A DNA stretch of 64,000 nt from Prevotella merdae (GTDB lineage: Bacteria > Bacteroidota > Bacteroidia > Bacteroidales > Bacteroidaceae): contig NZ_LT985323.1 in assembly GCF_900290275.1 (NCBI RefSeq), forward strand, positions 965,460 through 1,029,459. Reading direction: 5' to 3'. The position numbers and the translations under genes were made by a program. Positions 1 through 8,600 of the stretch are shown in pieces (position 1 is the first letter of the stretch; each line of letters opens with the position of its first letter). Under the pieces are notes generated by a model. It was not told the DNA's origin. It saw only the letters and a program-made list of their open reading frames with translations, and ran no database searches.

Positions 1-76
1 GGTATGGCATCCTTGCCATACCCACTAAATTGGCTGTACAATCATGGCAGAGTGGGTATGGCAGGGATGCCATACC
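1..76. repeat. REP-like inverted repeat pair at the left edge
   Basis: Two arms of about 25 bases, starting GGTATGGCATCC and ending GGATGCCATACC, are reverse complements of each other with a single mismatch and are separated by about 26 bases. Each arm is itself palindromic (GGTATGGCA..TGCCATACC). The arrangement resembles paired REP units in inverted orientation. It lies upstream of the first gene; the left limit may be outside the window. The sequence differs from the GC-rich REP family around 2-3 kb. Confidence 0.6.
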
Positions 77-148
77 CTCCTACTGATTGCCGCTCATATA
101 TAAAGATAAATATGAACACATACTTAATAAAACAAATTAATATTAAAT

Positions 149-1282
149 ATGCAAAACGCGAAAAACAAAAACTTTATTCCTGCTCTGCTATCGCTTGTGG
201 TTGTAGTGCTGATACTTTCGGCTGCGGCAATAGTGCGCGACGGCAGGATATTCGGTATCGACATGCGCCACGCACATATCACTACTGATGCCGTGGCATT
301 AGGCAACGACACCATGTCGGTGCATCCTGATGGCACAATGGTTGTGAATACACGCCTGCTTGCCAAAGACGTGCAGGGATATGGCGGACCGGTTCCGCTG
401 CGCATTCATGTAAGCAAGAGTGGGGTGGTGGACAGCATCGTGGCAGAGCCTAATGCCGAAACGCCCGACTTCTTCAATCATGCTTCTGCTATCCTTGCTC
501 AATGGCAGGGCAAGACCGTTGATGAGGCTACGGCAATGGAGGTGGATGGTGTGACGGGAGCTACGTTCTCGTCGCGTGCCATCATAGCCAATGTGCAGCG
601 TGGACTTGCCTATGCCAAGCAACATGCAGCACTCGGCAATGCGCCCGATGCCACTGGTTCTGTAGATGTGTCGGGGTCTTCTGTCTCGTCTGGTGGGTTT
701 ACTCTTGGTGGCATCGTGGCTTTGATAGTGGTGTTGATGGGTGCTGTGGTTCCGCTGTTTGTCAAGAATCGCCGTTGGCATTATGTGCAGTTGGTTCTCA
801 ACGTCATCGTTCTCGGCTTGTGGACCGGCACATTCGTTTCTTACACCCTGCTCATGCGACTCTTCTCGGGAGGCATAAACCTCGCCATACTCGCCACGCT
901 CGCAGCCCCATTGCTGATGGTAGTGGTGGCTATGCTTTATCCTTTGGCAGGTCGACCAGGACACTACTGTGCCCACATGTGTCCGTTTGGTTCGGCTCAG
1001 GAACTTGCTGGCAAACTCACTCGACGCAAACCCCGAATCTCGCCCCGCTTGAACAGAGCGCTCAACATGTTCCGCAACGTTCTGTGGGGAGTGCTTATGG
1101 TGCTCATGCTAACCGCAACGTGGACCGCATGGATGGACTACGAGCTGTTCACGGCGTTTCTATACTCCTCGGCTTCGGTGTGGGTAATAGTGTTTGCCGT
1201 ATTGTTTCTCGTCCTTTCGGTATGGGTGCCGCGGCCATATTGCAGATTCGTATGCCCAACGGGAAGCCTGTTGAGGAGTTAG
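149..1282 (+). CDS. FMN-binding, 4Fe-4S polyferredoxin-like membrane protein (NosR/NapH-like)
   Basis: A membrane electron-transfer protein of 377 residues. An N-terminal membrane segment (about residues 10-29) leads to an FMN-binding domain with the motif VTGATFSS near residues 135-142, the place where NqrC/RnfG/NosR-type proteins carry FMN covalently on threonine. Several membrane helices follow (about 180-350), with two CxxxCP motifs: C274/C278 (CAHMCPFG) and C365/C369 (CRFVCPTG), typical of the Fer4_5 domain of NapH/NosR. It probably passes electrons across or along the inner membrane. A nitroreductase with a membrane anchor follows 140 bases downstream on the same strand, so the two may form one redox unit (inference). 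No specific substrate can be assigned. The start was chosen because the hydrophobic segment begins right after it; AT-rich sequence precedes it. Confidence 0.8.
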   Translation: MQNAKNKNFIPALLSLVVVVLILSAAAIVRDGRIFGIDMRHAHITTDAVALGNDTMSVHPDGTMVVNTRLLAKDVQGYGGPVPLRIHVSKSGVVDSIVAEPNAETPDFFNHASAILAQWQGKTVDEATAMEVDGVTGATFSSRAIIANVQRGLAYAKQHAALGNAPDATGSVDVSGSSVSSGGFTLGGIVALIVVLMGAVVPLFVKNRRWHYVQLVLNVIVLGLWTGTFVSYTLLMRLFSGGINLAILATLAAPLLMVVVAMLYPLAGRPGHYCAHMCPFGSAQELAGKLTRRKPRISPRLNRALNMFRNVLWGVLMVLMLTATWTAWMDYELFTAFLYSSASVWVIVFAVLFLVLSVWVPRPYCRFVCPTGSLLRS

Positions 1283-1310
1283 GAATTTTGAATTTTGAGT
1301 TTTGAATTGG
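1283..1310. repeat. 7-bp-period repeat (GAATTTT units) after the stop codon
   Basis: Four consecutive heptamers, GAATTTT, GAATTTT, GAGTTTT and GAATTGG, begin directly after the stop codon of the FMN/4Fe-4S gene. Looser variants continue through the 140-base spacer towards the nitroreductase. This is one of several heptamer arrays in the window. Confidence 0.6.
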
Positions 1311-1422
1311 TTGCCTACGGCGATTTTGAATTGTTCAATTATGAATTGTTAGGCTGCGCTTTGAGATTTTGAATTGTTGCCGTTGGCGATTATAAGGTTT
1401 TTAGTTTTATAATTTTTGAGTT

Positions 1423-2070
1423 ATGAATTTACAGAACAAATCGATAGTATTAAATATTGTGCTCGCCTTGGTTGTAGTAGTGCTTGGCGTGCGCTTGGTG
1501 TCTGGTGAATCCTCTACCGAGAAGTCGGCAAGCGAAGGTGAAACAGTAAATGCAGAGCAGGCGGTGCTCGACAACATCGCCACTCGCACCAGTATACGCG
1601 ACTATGAGGCGCGACCCGTAGAGAAGGAGAAAATAGAAAAAATGCTGCGTGCTGCTATGGCAGCTCCCACGGCAATGAACAAACAACCCTGGCACTTCGT
1701 TGTTGTCGACCAGCGTGACTTGCTCGACGCTCTCGCCGATGCCAACCCCTACGCCAAGATGATAAAGAAGGCACCCCTCGCCATTGTGGTTTGTGGCGAT
1801 ACCGAGAAAATGATAGAGGGTGGCGGTCGCGACTTCTGGATTCAGGATGCTTCGGCTGCTACTGAGAATATGCTTCTTGCTGCCCACGCCATGGGGCTTG
1901 GTGCTGTGTGGACAGGTGCCTATCCGTCAGAAGAGCGTTGCCAAGCAATAGGCAAAGCATTGTCGTTGTCGAGCAATCTTATTCCACTCAACATGGTGGT
2001 AATTGGATATCCGGCAGAACATCCACAACCAAAGGCGAAATTCAAGGAAGAGAATATATCGTATAAATAA
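1423..2070 (+). CDS. Nitroreductase family protein with N-terminal membrane anchor
   Basis: An FMN-dependent nitroreductase-fold protein of 215 residues. Residues 8-27 form a hydrophobic anchor that soluble family members lack. From about residue 48 the family features follow: the RTSIRDYEARPV entry motif (FMN phosphate contact), AAPTAMNKQPWHFVVV, and AATENMLLAAHAMGLGAVWTG near the centre. The reaction is likely NAD(P)H- or quinol-linked reduction of an unknown substrate. It follows the FMN/4Fe-4S membrane protein on the same strand, which suggests that protein could feed it electrons; this is inferred from position only. The gene ends one base before a REP hairpin that may also serve as 3' end signal. 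Confidence 0.82.
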   Translation: MNLQNKSIVLNIVLALVVVVLGVRLVSGESSTEKSASEGETVNAEQAVLDNIATRTSIRDYEARPVEKEKIEKMLRAAMAAPTAMNKQPWHFVVVDQRDLLDALADANPYAKMIKKAPLAIVVCGDTEKMIEGGGRDFWIQDASAATENMLLAAHAMGLGAVWTGAYPSEERCQAIGKALSLSSNLIPLNMVVIGYPAEHPQPKAKFKEENISYK

Positions 2071-2393
2071 GGAGCGGGGACGCCCTCGTCCCCGAATTGA
2101 GAGCAAGGCATCTCCGAATTGAGAGCAAGGCAGCAATATATATTCAACGGCAAAGTAATATATATTAAATGAGCAAATAATATATATTAAATGGGCAAGT
2201 AATATATATTAAACGGGGACGGTTGGGAGCGGGGACGCCCTCGTCCCCGAATAATTAGAGAATTTGTTTGCTTTATCGGGGGACGAGGGCGTCCCCTCTC
2301 CCAGAGAATTTGTTTGCTTTATCAGGGGACGATGGCGTCCCCTCTCCCAGAGAGTTTGTTTGCTTTATCGGGGACGATGGCGTCCCCGCTCCC
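2071..2393. repeat. Cluster of GC-rich REP hairpins linked to the RAYT gene
   Basis: Five copies of the palindromic unit GGAGCGGGGACGCCCTCGTC (rest CCCCG), or its reverse complement, lie at about 2071-2094, 2225-2249, 2277-2302, 2325-2348 and 2369-2393. The last three are spaced about 44 bases apart and share the linker AGAGAATTTGTTTGCTTTATC, forming a tandem array. The last copy overlaps the 3' end of the neighbouring transposase gene. Further copies lie on the other side of that gene. Confidence 0.85.
2134..2217. repeat. AT-rich tandem repeat with 22-23 bp period
   Basis: Four units built on CAAAGTAATATATATTAAAT, with 22-23 base spacing, sit between REP copies. A near-identical array occurs about 49.6 kb away, downstream of argS. 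There is no open frame in it. Confidence 0.7.
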
Positions 2394-2985
2394 AGAGGAT
2401 GTATTCAGAAGGAGAGCAATGGGAAGGGTTTTGTCTTATATAATTGATGACCCGATTGTAATGGTCTTCGTTTCTAATAATACGGTCAAAATATTCCTTT
2501 TGCCAGATAGAACCCGTTTGGTTGGTGTAACTGTTGATTTTATGTGCAGAAACAGATTTTATAGTTTTTATTATCTGTTGAATAGTAGCTTGTTCTTTTG
2601 GTTCTATAAGTAAGTGAATATGGTTTGGCATAATGACATAACAATGCAATTCATACATGAGGTTATTGTCGTGTTCAAGTGTTTGTATAATGATATCTTG
2701 ATATAGTTTATTTTTTAATATGCATGAACCATAGCCTTTATCAAGATATTTCTCCAGTTGGTTATGTTTTTTCACTTTTAAAAATTCGAGTTCTTTTAGA
2801 TAACCTTCTTTTAATAATTGCTGTTTGATGGATTCATATTCGGTTTTGATGTTGTCAATGATGTATTGGGGAAGGGAGTCGGCAAGACGAAATGTGACGA
2901 AAGTAATCTTTCCGTATTGTGTCCAATGGGGTAGGTTGCCTGTTGTTTCGTATATAGGTTCGTGTTTGTTGAGAAATTTATTCAT
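2365..2985 (-). CDS. REP-associated tyrosine (Y1) transposase, RAYT
   Basis: A single-strand DNA transposase-like protein of 206 residues related to IS200/IS605 TnpA. It shows the family pattern in order: GKITFVTFRLADSLP near the N terminus, the metal-binding HUH-type motif in CYVIMPNHIHLLIEP (HIH), and the C-terminal segment GSIWQKEYFDRIIRNEDHYN, which holds the candidate catalytic tyrosine, then INYIRQNPSH. RAYTs are domesticated, one-copy enzymes thought to spread REP hairpins. The gene is bracketed by REP units on both sides. The frame is open upstream to 3081, but those codons are just translated REP sequence, so the internal methionine at MNKFLNK was taken as start. At the other end the last residues (WERGRHRPR) and the stop codon come from a REP copy. 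The gene looks intact. Confidence 0.85.
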   Translation of the reverse strand: MNKFLNKHEPIYETTGNLPHWTQYGKITFVTFRLADSLPQYIIDNIKTEYESIKQQLLKEGYLKELEFLKVKKHNQLEKYLDKGYGSCILKNKLYQDIIIQTLEHDNNLMYELHCYVIMPNHIHLLIEPKEQATIQQIIKTIKSVSAHKINSYTNQTGSIWQKEYFDRIIRNEDHYNRVINYIRQNPSHCSPSEYILWERGRHRPR

Positions 2986-3002
2986 GTATGAGTGCTTTTT
3001 TA

Positions 3003-3080
3003 GGAGCGGGGACGCCCTCGTCCCCGAATAGTTAGGGAATTTGTTTGCTTTATCGGGGGACGAGGGCGTCCCCGCTCCCA
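3003..3080. repeat. Inverted pair of GC-rich REP units upstream of RAYT
   Basis: One REP in forward orientation (about 3003-3027) and one inverted (about 3054-3080) face each other across the linker GAATAGTTAGGGAATTTGTTTGC. This is the BIME-like arrangement expected beside a RAYT gene. The pair also separates RAYT from the butyrate kinase stop codon and could act as a 3' end for buk. Confidence 0.85.
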
Positions 3081-3081
3081 T

Positions 3082-4143
3082 TTATTTGTATTCGTGTATA
3101 GGCAGCTCCCCGTTTAGCGCCCCGAGGGCATTAAAGGCAAGCGATTCCATTTCGCCCTCGCCAGGCAGTACCACAACGGGAGCAAGGAAGTCAACTTGTT
3201 TCTTTATTTCCTCTACACAGTATTTGCTGTAGGCAATACCTCCCGTAAGAATAATGGCTTCTGCCTTGCCCCAAAGCGCCACAGCCATGGCGCCTATCTG
3301 CTTGGATATGGTGTAGAGCATAGCTTCAAGCACCTCGTGGTAAGGCTCCTCGCCAGCCTCGGCGCGGCTCGATATCTCCTTCATATCCTTTATGCCCAAC
3401 AAGGCCTGGCAACCACCGTAGCCTGCAAGCATCTTCATCACTTGGCTTTCCTTGTATTTACCCGAGAAGCATAGGCGCACAAGTTGGTCGGCAGGCAATG
3501 TTCCCGAGCGTTCGGGAGCAATAGGACCGTCGCCGTTAAGGGCATTGTTCACGTCGATAACCTTGCCAAGATGATGAGCCGACACACATATGCCGCCTCC
3601 AAGATGTGCCACAATGATGTCCATATTCTCGTATACCTTGCCGCAGGTCTTGGCATATCGGCGTGCTGCAGCCTTGGCATTGAGGGCGTGGAATATAGAC
3701 TCGCGCTTCATGAAAGGCAGTCCGGTGTAGCGTGCGCGTGTCATCATCTCGTCCACAACAACGGGGTCGGCCATAAATGCTGGGCATCCACACTCGCGTG
3801 CAATATCGTCGGCAATAAGCGAGCCGAGGTTGCACACGTGCTGATGATGGGCATGGTGCAAGTCGTACTTCATCTGCTCGTTAACAGCATACACGCCGCC
3901 ATGCAATGGCTTAAGCAAACCGCCACGACCTATTACGGCATCAAACTTCAGTGGAATGCCTGCCTCGCGCAGTAGATTCAGCACAAAGTCCTTGCGGTAT
4001 TCGTACTGGTCGTCTACGGTCATAAACTTGTCTATCTCTTCTTGCGGGTGCAGACCGTCTGATGTCCACACCGCCTTGTCGTCCTCGTATACAGCCACCT
4101 TGGTAGATGTGCATCCGGGATTTATGACGAATATTCTTTTCAT
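3082..4143 (-). CDS. buk: Butyrate kinase
   Basis: Converts butyryl phosphate and ADP to butyrate and ATP (also branched-chain acyl phosphates). The 353-residue protein belongs to the acetate/butyrate kinase (ASKHA) family: FVINPGCTSTKVAVYED at the N terminus is the phosphate-1 motif, VIGRGGLLKPLHGGVYAV follows, then IIVAHLGGGICVSAH and the adenosine-site motif IILTGGIAYS. The length fits butyrate kinase rather than the longer acetate kinase. An ATG eight codons upstream exists, but MKRIFVINPG is the conserved family start. It follows ptb by about 80 bases on the same strand, so both enzymes of the terminal butyrate pathway are probably co-transcribed. Confidence 0.93.
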   Translation of the reverse strand: MKRIFVINPGCTSTKVAVYEDDKAVWTSDGLHPQEEIDKFMTVDDQYEYRKDFVLNLLREAGIPLKFDAVIGRGGLLKPLHGGVYAVNEQMKYDLHHAHHQHVCNLGSLIADDIARECGCPAFMADPVVVDEMMTRARYTGLPFMKRESIFHALNAKAAARRYAKTCGKVYENMDIIVAHLGGGICVSAHHLGKVIDVNNALNGDGPIAPERSGTLPADQLVRLCFSGKYKESQVMKMLAGYGGCQALLGIKDMKEISSRAEAGEEPYHEVLEAMLYTISKQIGAMAVALWGKAEAIILTGGIAYSKYCVEEIKKQVDFLAPVVVLPGEGEMESLAFNALGALNGELPIHEYK

Positions 4144-4151
4144 AGCAATTT

Positions 4152-4222
4152 GATTTTCACTCTTCACTTTTCACTCTTCCCTTAACAAATGGATTCTTCA
4201 CTCTTCACTCTTCACTTTTCAC
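4152..4222. repeat. 7-bp-period repeat (TTCACTC/TTCACTT) between ptb and buk
   Basis: The spacer between the two genes consists largely of heptamer variants TTCACTC and TTCACTT, interrupted by about 20 other bases. It carries no obvious promoter or terminator. Confidence 0.65.
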
Positions 4223-5140
4223 TTATCTAATCGCTCTCATGCACGCTACAGCAAGCGAGTAGAACTTGGATTCGGCAGAGTCGGCACGCGATGTAACCAC
4301 CACTGGGGCGGTAGTTCCGGCAAGCATGCCAGTAACTGTGGCATGGGCAAAATAAGTGATAGTTTTATAGAAAGTGTTGCCAGCCTCGATATCCGGGAAC
4401 AGCAAGATGTCTGCATTGCCTACAACAGGCGACGCAATACCCTTAATTGCACCGCTCTCGGCATCGCAAGCCGTCTTAACGTCCATTGGTCCATCTATGC
4501 AAACATCGCCGTATCGTCCCTGGGCGGCATATTGCTTGATATCCTGATAAGACAGCGTAATGGGGAATTTCTCGCTTATCTTCTCGGTGCAATGAGTAAG
4601 TGCCACGCGTGGTTTATCACCACCAGTAATGCTGCGCCAAGTTTGTGTTATGTATGTGGTGACTGCATCCAGCTGCTCGGTAGTAGGGAAGGGAATGACG
4701 GCAGCATCCGAGAAGAACAGCAATCTGTTCATGCCCTGTATCTGTGCAACTGCTATATGTGTAAGCACGCTGCCTTTAACCAGTATGCCATGTTCTTTGT
4801 TGAGCACGGCACGCAGCAAATTGTCGGTGTTTAGCGAGCCCTTCATCAGCACGTGGGCTCTATCCTCGCGCACCTCTTTAACGGCAAGCCTTGCGGCATC
4901 GTCGTCGTCGGCAGCCATTATTATGTTAACATGTTCGGGATAGTCAGCGGCAAGGCGGCAGGCAATGGTCTGCTTGCCTTCCACGGCAACGAGTGTAAAC
5001 TGTGCGAAGTTTTCGCTGATGCTACGCTCAATCACCTCCTCTGTATGCGAGTCGGCAGGAGATGCCACGGCAACTATGACACGCTTTCCGGCAGAGCGTA
5101 TGCGTTCGGGCAAGGCTTTAAAGTCAACAATAGGATTCAT
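4223..5140 (-). CDS. ptb: Phosphate butyryltransferase
   Basis: Transfers the butyryl group from butyryl-CoA to phosphate, making the substrate of butyrate kinase. The 305-residue protein belongs to the phosphate acetyl/butyryltransferase family: RVIVAVASPADSHTEEVIE near the N terminus, HVLMKGSLNTDNLLRAVLNKE in the middle, and the C-terminal GIASPVVGNADILLFPDIEAGN typical of Pta/Ptb. A methionine 15 codons upstream is in frame, but the chosen start matches the usual family length (about 300). A -7 element lies about 75 bases upstream. The gene leads a ptb-buk operon. Branched-chain acyl-CoA is an alternative substrate. Confidence 0.92.
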   Translation of the reverse strand: MNPIVDFKALPERIRSAGKRVIVAVASPADSHTEEVIERSISENFAQFTLVAVEGKQTIACRLAADYPEHVNIIMAADDDDAARLAVKEVREDRAHVLMKGSLNTDNLLRAVLNKEHGILVKGSVLTHIAVAQIQGMNRLLFFSDAAVIPFPTTEQLDAVTTYITQTWRSITGGDKPRVALTHCTEKISEKFPITLSYQDIKQYAAQGRYGDVCIDGPMDVKTACDAESGAIKGIASPVVGNADILLFPDIEAGNTFYKTITYFAHATVTGMLAGTTAPVVVTSRADSAESKFYSLAVACMRAIR

Positions 5141-5214
5141 ATAGATTGTTTGAGTTAAATTAGTCGGCAGTTGTTGATTGCTCAAATATTTACCGAATGT
5201 GCAATATTCTTTGG

Positions 5215-5222
5215 CAAAGATA
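5215..5222 (-). promoter_or_regulatory. -7 promoter element of ptb-buk
   Basis: On the minus strand the sequence reads TATCTTTG, a match to the Bacteroidetes TAnnTTTG element, followed by GC-poor leader to the ptb start. Confidence 0.6.
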
Positions 5223-5286
5223 GTGCAACTTAGTTGATTGGCAAAGTATTTCGTGTGGTTTTTTTACATAAATATCAAGATTTCAT

Positions 5287-5294
5287 TAACTTTG
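5287..5294 (+). promoter_or_regulatory. -7 promoter element of the THUMP-like methyltransferase gene
   Basis: TAACTTTG matches TAnnTTTG. Transcription would start a few bases downstream, only about 25 bases before the ATG at 5328, which excludes the more upstream in-frame methionine as start. Confidence 0.65.
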
Positions 5295-5327
5295 CATTTA
5301 AAACCACTCAAACCACATCATCCACAT

Positions 5328-6617
<1,290 letters not shown>

Positions 6618-6701
6618 ATAAAGCCTTTGTTTAATACGGCTAAAATCTTTAATTAAACATAAAATTAGCCAAGGTTTGTACCTCCTTACAATTTGTATCA
6701 G

Positions 6702-6709
6702 TAACTTTG
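6702..6709 (+). promoter_or_regulatory. -7 promoter element of the TPR lipoprotein gene
   Basis: TAACTTTG matches TAnnTTTG. A TTTG at 6675 could be the -33 element. The leader to the ATG is about 60 bases and AT-rich. Confidence 0.65.
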
Positions 6710-6774
6710 CAACTTAAAGTAAAACTAAAAACAATTCGTAACAATAAACAAATTAATAACATTCATAATAAAAC

Positions 6775-8448
6775 ATGCAGAAGAAAAGCTTATTTATTCT
6801 ATCAGCAGCCTCTGTGCTGATGATGTCGTCATGTTCGAAGCTCGGCGCTCTGTCAGCCGACAACTTCACCGTGACACCTAACCCTCTCGAGACTCAAGCA
6901 GGTCAGGTGCCTGCTACAATCAACGGTACATTCCCTGAGAAGTATATGAAGAAGAAGGCCGTTGTAACCGTAACTCCTGAGCTGCGCTATGCAGACGGCC
7001 AGGTTGCTAAGGGCAACAGCGCCACATTCCAGGGCGAGAAGGTTATGGGTAATGACCAGACTATCTCTTACAAGGTAGGTGGACGCTACACAATGAAGAC
7101 AGCGTTCAACTATGTTCCTGATATGCAGAAGAGCGAGATGTACCTTACATTCGACGCCCGCATAGGCAAGAAGCAGCAGAAGGTTCCTGCCGTTAAGGTG
7201 GCCAACGGCGTTATCGCAACTTCTGAGCTTTACAAGAAGACTCTTGCTTCGGAGAGCGGCATCATCGCTCCTGACACATTCCAGCGTGTAAACGAGAAGA
7301 AGCAGGAAGCCAACATCAAGTTCCTTATCAACCAGGCCAACATCCGCAAGAGCGAGCTCAAGAACAACTCTGTACAGGAGTTTGTACAGATGCTTAAGAA
7401 GATTAATGCCGACCGCGAGGGCTTCAACATCCAGAATGTTGAGATTCAGGCTTACGCTTCGCCAGAGGGTGGCGTTAAGTTTAACGACCAGCTTGCAGGC
7501 AAGCGTCAGAACGAGTCGGAGAAGTATGTTAAGGGTACTTTGAAGCAGAATAAGGTAAATGCCGATATCGATGCTCACTATACAGCACAGGACTGGGATG
7601 GTTTCCAGAAGCTCGTTGCAGCATCTAACCTCCAGGACAAGGACGTTATCCTTCGTGTTCTCTCTATGTACGAGGATCCTCAGGAGCGCGAGCAGCAGAT
7701 TCGCAACATGTCTGCAGGCTTCCGCGAGCTTGCCGACGGCATCCTTCCTGAGTTGCGTCGTTCACGCCTTATCATCAATTACGAGACAATTGGCCGCTCA
7801 GACGAGCAAATCGAGCAGCAGTATAAGGACGATGCAGCTAAGTTGAGCGCCGACGAGTTGCTCTATCTTGCTACATTCGACAAGACACCTGCCGAGCAGG
7901 AGGCTATCTACACCAAGACTACACAGATTTACGACAAGGACTATCGTGCATACAACAACCTCGCAGCCTTGGCTCTTGCAAAGGGCGATAAGGCTGCCGC
8001 ACAGAAGTATGCCGAGAAGGCAGCTTCGCTTGGTAGCGATACACCAGAGGCTCAGGCTAATATGGGCTTGCTCGCTCTTGTTAACGGCAACGTTCAGGAT
8101 GCAGAGCGCGCTATATCTAAGTCGGCCAATTCGGAGAACGTAAAGGCTGCTCTTGGTGCTCTTAACATAGCAAAGGGCAACTACGCTCAGGCTGAGCAGT
8201 ACTTCGGCAAGACCAACAGCAATACAGCTGCCTTGGCACAGCTCCTTAACAAGAACTATGCTGCTGCCGCCAAGACTCTTGACAAGGTTCAGAACCCGAA
8301 CGCCATGACCGACTACTTGCATGCTGTTGTAGCTGCTCGTCGTGGCAACAAGTTTGCTGCTTCTTCTTACCTCAAGGAGGCTCTGCAGAAGGATCCTTCG
8401 CTCAAGCAGTATGCTGAGAACGACTTGGAGCTCTCGCTTCTGAAGTAA
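6775..8448 (+). CDS. TPR-containing lipoprotein with OmpA-like segment
   Basis: A 557-residue surface or periplasmic lipoprotein. The signal peptide ends in a lipobox (LMMSSC, Cys20). The N-terminal half looks like beta-rich repeats around residues 25-150. Residues about 220-250 (VEIQAYASPEGGVKFN, then GKRQNESEKYV) resemble the OmpA C-terminal peptidoglycan-binding motif. Residues about 370-550 are alanine-rich helical repeats of TPR type (YNNLAALALAKGDKAAAQKY, LGALNIAKGNYAQAEQYF). It may link the outer membrane to the cell wall or act in envelope assembly; the precise role is unknown. Its codon use is strongly biased (lysine AAG, C/T-ending codons), which suggests high expression. It has its own promoter and a strong terminator. 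Confidence 0.75.
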   Translation: MQKKSLFILSAASVLMMSSCSKLGALSADNFTVTPNPLETQAGQVPATINGTFPEKYMKKKAVVTVTPELRYADGQVAKGNSATFQGEKVMGNDQTISYKVGGRYTMKTAFNYVPDMQKSEMYLTFDARIGKKQQKVPAVKVANGVIATSELYKKTLASESGIIAPDTFQRVNEKKQEANIKFLINQANIRKSELKNNSVQEFVQMLKKINADREGFNIQNVEIQAYASPEGGVKFNDQLAGKRQNESEKYVKGTLKQNKVNADIDAHYTAQDWDGFQKLVAASNLQDKDVILRVLSMYEDPQEREQQIRNMSAGFRELADGILPELRRSRLIINYETIGRSDEQIEQQYKDDAAKLSADELLYLATFDKTPAEQEAIYTKTTQIYDKDYRAYNNLAALALAKGDKAAAQKYAEKAASLGSDTPEAQANMGLLALVNGNVQDAERAISKSANSENVKAALGALNIAKGNYAQAEQYFGKTNSNTAALAQLLNKNYAAAAKTLDKVQNPNAMTDYLHAVVAARRGNKFAASSYLKEALQKDPSLKQYAENDLELSLLK

Positions 8449-8470
8449 TAAAACTATAACTATAAAAACT

Positions 8471-8508
8471 AACGGCAATTACACGAGGCATATCGTATAA
8501 TTGCCGTT
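8471..8508 (+). terminator. Hairpin terminator after the TPR lipoprotein gene
   Basis: AACGGCAATTA pairs with TAATTGCCGTT, extended by ACGA/TCGT around a six-base loop. The sequence is closely related to the hairpin at 15671-15723. Confidence 0.75.
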
Positions 8509-8600
8509 AATTATATTAGGAATGTTGTAATTGCCGGACATCCTCTGCTGTAAGCGGAAAGAGCGACACCCATTACATCTACCCTTAAATGCCCAACAAT

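Noticed and set aside
2314-2613. Open frame of 99 codons starting in REP repeats
   Set aside because: It is antisense to the RAYT gene and its first third is translated REP sequence.
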